Origin: Candidatus Obscuribacterales bacterium
GTDB taxonomy: Bacteria; Cyanobacteriota; Vampirovibrionia; Obscuribacterales; Obscuribacteraceae
Direction of reading: 5' to 3'
Length of the DNA stretch: 64,000 nucleotides
Assembly: GCA_019745415.1 (NCBI GenBank)
Contig: JAIETF010000037.1
Span: forward strand, 1-64,000
Of the stretch, positions 60,906 to 64,000 are shown piece after piece (the first letter of the stretch is position 1; every line of letters starts with the position of its first letter). The position numbers and the translations under genes were made by a program. Under the pieces are notes generated by a model. That model saw nothing but the letters and a program-made list of their open reading frames with translations. It was not told the DNA's origin and ran no database searches.

Positions 60906-60970
60906 ATTGATGGTCAATATTGATGGTCAATATTGATGGTCAATATTGATGGTCAATATTGATGGTCAAT
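60906..60970. repeat. 13-bp tandem array of imperfect palindromes
   Basis: Five perfect, adjoining copies of ATTGATGGTCAAT (60906, 60919, 60932, 60945, 60958). Each unit is itself an inverted repeat (ATTGA / TCAAT around TGG). It sits between convergent genes ending at 60779 and 61009. It resembles an iteron array in form, but the context gives no replication genes. Confidence 0.95.
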
Positions 60971-61008
60971 TTTTATTGTCTGGCGTGTTCTAGTTGGGGG
61001 TGTAAATT

Positions 61009-63081
61009 TTACTGGGGCTTTATCCATTCTTTTTCTAGGCAGCGAACCAGAACCTGCGTGCGATCATCTATATAGTAGGCTTCCTCTTCGTGATAGCCTT
61101 GGCGCCGAGATACAACAAGTGCTTTGTTTAGACGGCGCTGTTCTTCTTTCAGCACTTGCACCAGAACAGTCTTGATGCGCATCTTCACCGGTTCAAAGTG
61201 GCGACCATAGCCTTGTCTGATCAGGGAATGAGCCGCCTGAACTAGGCTCTCTGCTTTGCTTTCATCAATCTTGACAGAGAAGCTTCTCACGACTGCTTCC
61301 AGGTCTAAGTTGCTCTCTTCCAATTCATCCAGCAAAATCGCAGGCACCCTGCCATTCCTGAATAAACGTGCCAGTCCTTTTTGATCAAGAAGACAGGAGA
61401 GGAGCTCATTGTCGCTATCTCCAGACTCAAGACTGGCTCGCGCCTTGTCTATTTTTTCCAGTCTTGCTTCTAGCCTTACTGTTCGTTCATGAATCTGGGC
61501 TGCTTCCATACTGCTTTGATAAAGTCTTTCCGCGCGTTTTCTTTCTTGCGCTGTAAGTTTTCGGTCGTCTCTCTTTCTCATTGTGGCGAGTAAGAAAATC
61601 GGCTCGGGCGGATAGCCAACTGCTTTGCTATAGAGTTTCATGAGTGAATTGAGGTCACCGGCGTGCCTGCCGAATGTCAGATCAATTGAATCACAAATCA
61701 ACCTAATCGTAGTGACATCCTGCTCCATATGAACAAGCTCATGAACAAGGGTTGAAAGCAAGTTGTCCGAGAGTGGATTTGGGGAAAGAAGCAGTTCTCT
61801 AGAAACAGCGATCCTGCCGGTGCCAACCTGGTAAGAGGCGCATAAAAGGCTGTGTTCATTGAATTCTACTACGGCTTCCGGAATATCCATGGCATGGCAA
61901 AGCAAGTTTACCAACTTTTGTAGGCAGCCAGAACGCCTTTGGGCGAGCGACTGAATTTGCCTTTCGGTCTGTTCAAGATCGAACTTCAGTCGTTTTATTT
62001 GCGAACCTTGCATAGAATCCATCGCTGAATTTAGTTCAGCTCTAAGTCTATTCGCCTCAGCCAGCTGCATTCGAATCTCACTTTCGGTCGCTTCACTCTC
62101 TTTCTTCCAGTCAAACTTTAGGGCAATAGAAGCAATTTGCAGATTGTCTGAAAGTCTGAGCATACCGGAATGTTCCAGTGCTTCTGGACTTTGCCCTTCT
62201 GGTGTTGACCAATAGGCTATAAGTCTTCTAATCGCTTCTTTGGAAACAGTTTCATTGTGATCTTGGGCTGCATAAAGCAATATTCTTTCGCGGTCTTTAG
62301 CCGGAAACCTGTCCGCCAGCTCCAGAGCCGTGAGCTTTATGTTTTCGGTGATTTCAGTCTGGCTGTGGTTATACCTAAATCCTAAGGGTTCAGGATCTCC
62401 TAGCATTTCGCCAACCATAGCTACACGGCTGGTTTGCGACTTTTGTAATGTCAGCCAGAGCATTTGGAAGACGTCTCGGCAGATCTCAGTAGAGAATTGT
62501 TTATCAATCTCAGTTGCTAGCAAGAGAATGTCTACCGGCACGGTCAGCCCGTTCAAGACCATATACTGCCAATGTTCTTGCTCTAGTCTCTCTATGAACA
62601 AATTTCGGGCAGCAATTTTGTTCACCTTGTTGAATAGTACTTTTAATGCTTTGCTTGCTGCTTTTGAATAGCCTCTAGCAATCTTTTCTAATAGGAGGAC
62701 TTGAGTCTTATAGGCCTGAGGATTTGCTTTGAAATCATACTCTTCGAAGTCGGCAAGTCCATGCACTGCAATCATCGAAAGCTCATCATCTGTGCAGTTC
62801 GAAGCACGAGCCGCCAGCTCTAAGTAATTTTTTTGCTTGACTAGGAGTTTTAGCTGAATTCTTTGTTCTTGCAGTTCGGATTCTGAAAGCTCACCCGCTG
62901 CCTTTAGTTTTGTGGATGTTGTGCCGTCATCATCATCATCAATGAATTTTAGTTTTGCGCTTTCTGTCTTCCCTAGTATTCGAAAGCCCCCGCTGTTGCT
63001 CTTTAATGATTGCAACAACTGATTCGCTGCCGTGACAAGCAGGTTTTGAAATCTATTTGGAGCAGACCTTGGATTAGACAT
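61009..63081 (-). CDS. Large coiled-coil protein with HExxH motif
   Basis: 690 residues, cytoplasmic by sequence. An acidic Asp run (near residue 50), helical HEAT-like region (about 85-330), coiled coil (about 335-385), then TLVHELVHMEQD (HExxH at about 447-451) preceded by a strand (GRIAVSRELLLS), the usual minimal gluzincin/metallopeptidase arrangement. A basic coiled-coil C-terminus follows. A third ligand is not clear, so peptidase activity is tentative. ATG 63081 with AGGTG 7 bases ahead is preferred to the GTG at 63090. Confidence 0.65.
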   Translation of the reverse strand: MSNPRSAPNRFQNLLVTAANQLLQSLKSNSGGFRILGKTESAKLKFIDDDDDGTTSTKLKAAGELSESELQEQRIQLKLLVKQKNYLELAARASNCTDDELSMIAVHGLADFEEYDFKANPQAYKTQVLLLEKIARGYSKAASKALKVLFNKVNKIAARNLFIERLEQEHWQYMVLNGLTVPVDILLLATEIDKQFSTEICRDVFQMLWLTLQKSQTSRVAMVGEMLGDPEPLGFRYNHSQTEITENIKLTALELADRFPAKDRERILLYAAQDHNETVSKEAIRRLIAYWSTPEGQSPEALEHSGMLRLSDNLQIASIALKFDWKKESEATESEIRMQLAEANRLRAELNSAMDSMQGSQIKRLKFDLEQTERQIQSLAQRRSGCLQKLVNLLCHAMDIPEAVVEFNEHSLLCASYQVGTGRIAVSRELLLSPNPLSDNLLSTLVHELVHMEQDVTTIRLICDSIDLTFGRHAGDLNSLMKLYSKAVGYPPEPIFLLATMRKRDDRKLTAQERKRAERLYQSSMEAAQIHERTVRLEARLEKIDKARASLESGDSDNELLSCLLDQKGLARLFRNGRVPAILLDELEESNLDLEAVVRSFSVKIDESKAESLVQAAHSLIRQGYGRHFEPVKMRIKTVLVQVLKEEQRRLNKALVVSRRQGYHEEEAYYIDDRTQVLVRCLEKEWIKPQ

Positions 63082-63218
63082 TTTCTGCACCTGGGATTTT
63101 TACGGCTGGTGTCTCTGCTCTGCTGGATTCAACTAGGTGGTGTTGTCATTAATATTACAGTCCGTCTTGTCTGGATAACAGGGGGAAAATACGCATCAGA
63201 ACCTACTCAAGCAGCTGT

Positions 63219-63560
63219 TTAGGGGCTCGTTTCTGTGTCGATACCGGCTCCTGCGAGAGGGGTCAAGATCCTTCTCGTCGCCTTAAACTGGTTTCCGAAT
63301 AGGTCAATGGATTCTTGTCTCATTTCCTTGGCGGGTCCTTGTAAATACTCATTCAGACAACCGATATCATCGACGATGTAATGGATTGTCCAGAGGGTTA
63401 GGTCTTCCGCAAGGTTTTCTATTTGCGGGTCTCTATAAAACCAGTATGCGTGTCTAAAGCCCCTAAATTTGAGCATCTTCTCCAGATGAGAGGGAAGCCA
63501 TCCTGCGTACTTGAATTTGACTGATTCGTTAACTTCTAAATTGACTTCGTAAATTAGCAT
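63219..63560 (-). CDS. DUF4286 family protein
   Basis: 113 residues. The start MLIYEVNLEVNESV and the pattern ...WLPSHLEKMLKFRGFRHAYW match the DUF4286 family, small dimeric alpha-beta-barrel-like (ferredoxin-fold) proteins of unknown role. The following YIVDDIGCLNEYLQGPAKEM is also typical. Ribosome site weak. Confidence 0.8.
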   Translation of the reverse strand: MLIYEVNLEVNESVKFKYAGWLPSHLEKMLKFRGFRHAYWFYRDPQIENLAEDLTLWTIHYIVDDIGCLNEYLQGPAKEMRQESIDLFGNQFKATRRILTPLAGAGIDTETSP

Positions 63561-63827
63561 TTTGATTTCTCGGGTAACTAGTTCTTTGTTTCTAGTGGGA
63601 TTAAGGATAACTCTTTTGCGTATGGTGAGTTAATGTTCTTTCTTATCCAATTTTCTATGCTGGAAGCATGATTATACGTGGCTTTGGGCTCGATTTTCGA
63701 TTTTAGTGGTGTCTGTTTCTGGAAATTAAACGATAACCCTTTACTTCAAATTTAATATCGCTGCGTTGAACTTTTTGTCTGTTTTTTACGTTTATGTTGG
63801 TGAGACCCTGAGGAGAGGGAAAGCTGT
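63561..63827. other. Divergent intergenic region
   Basis: About 270 bp, A+T-rich, between the DUF4286 gene (-) and the truncated gene (+). It has a small ATGCT/AGCAT hairpin near 63656. No further gene is seen. Confidence 0.35.
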
Positions 63828-64000
63828 ATGCCTGCCCCGCAAGATAATCTTTCCGTTTTGTACCGCATAAAAATGTCAAACCATAAAGCGCTAGACATTA
63901 GAGAGCGTGTTATGTACGAGTGGGTAGAGTTCTGTAAGGAATTTCCTAGCTCGGAGCACTGTTGGAATGATCTAGTTTTATCGTTGCAGGCTGCCGGCCA
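63828..64000 (+). CDS. Partial gene cut by the right edge
   Basis: ATG 63828 has GAGGAGAGGG 8 bases upstream, a strong ribosome site. The frame is open for at least 57 codons to the end of the window (YRIKMSNHKALDIRERVMYE, then WVEFCKEFPSSEHCWNDLVL). The segment has two cysteines but no complete motif. The family cannot be judged from this part. Confidence 0.6.
   Translation, partial: MPAPQDNLSVLYRIKMSNHKALDIRERVMYEWVEFCKEFPSSEHCWNDLVLSLQAAG

Noticed and set aside
60906..60970. Plasmid-type replication origin (iterons)
   Set aside because: The repeats look iteron-like, but there is no rep gene, DnaA box cluster or A+T-rich region beside them in the window.

Overview
The window most resembles a chromosome segment of an uncultured, non-photosynthetic relative of the cyanobacteria, of the Candidatus Obscuribacter (Vampirovibrionia/Melainabacteria) kind. 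This is inference from content, not from a marker gene. The signs are WG-repeat proteins, many secreted TPR proteins, small EF-hand proteins, a Ser/Thr kinase with a leucine-rich-repeat-like tail, TadE/TadG-like pilus proteins, a cyanobacterial-type class V aminotransferase (cysteine lyase/desulfurase type), frequent TTG and GTG starts, and dense minisatellites. No rRNA, tRNA or CRISPR array was seen.

1-10.2 kb is the accessory-looking part: two WG-repeat genes, a decayed partial copy of a neighbouring gene (1235-1445), a zinc-ribbon mini-protein, isocitrate dehydrogenase with its C-terminal extension, an IS66 transposase scrap (7999-8241), and a gene interrupted by one in-frame amber stop (8331-8870). 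10.4-18.4 kb holds a C92/YiiX-like cysteine peptidase and a two-component block: two paralogous HAMP-PAS histidine kinases and two OmpR-type response regulators around two uncharacterised genes.

19.1-25.8 kb is mainly a seven-gene minus-strand cluster: TPR protein, SRAP/YedK, secreted coiled-coil protein, Rieske non-haem-iron oxygenase, small membrane protein, alpha/beta hydrolase and a membrane-anchored calpain-like protease. 26-31.4 kb is plus strand: a secreted protein, a membrane-anchored HExxH protein with short repeats, a di-iron ferritin-fold oxygenase coupled to a TetR regulator with a palindromic operator at the promoter, and an EF-hand protein. 31.4-42.6 kb mixes TPR, J-domain-like, GNAT, PLP-enzyme and AbiEi-like genes with a large protein of MshEN-like repeats fused to TPRs.

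42.5-48.9 kb is one minus-strand operon: two TadE-like proteins, a TadG-like protein, a TPR protein and a prolyl-oligopeptidase-type peptidase. 49-64 kb carries the LRR Ser/Thr kinase, a PHB-depolymerase-type esterase, a second EF-hand protein, a lipoprotein/vWA-PDZ/TPR operon, an LRV-repeat protein, a large coiled-coil HExxH protein, a DUF4286 protein and a gene cut by the right edge.

Taken together the genes suggest envelope-facing biology: surface appendages, secreted and membrane proteases and esterases, calcium- and phosphorylation-based signalling, and protein-interaction repeats. A window-wide feature is minisatellite expansion with a different unit at nearly every site (10, 13, 14, 15 and 20 bp arrays between genes; 5- to 15-bp in-frame arrays within genes).
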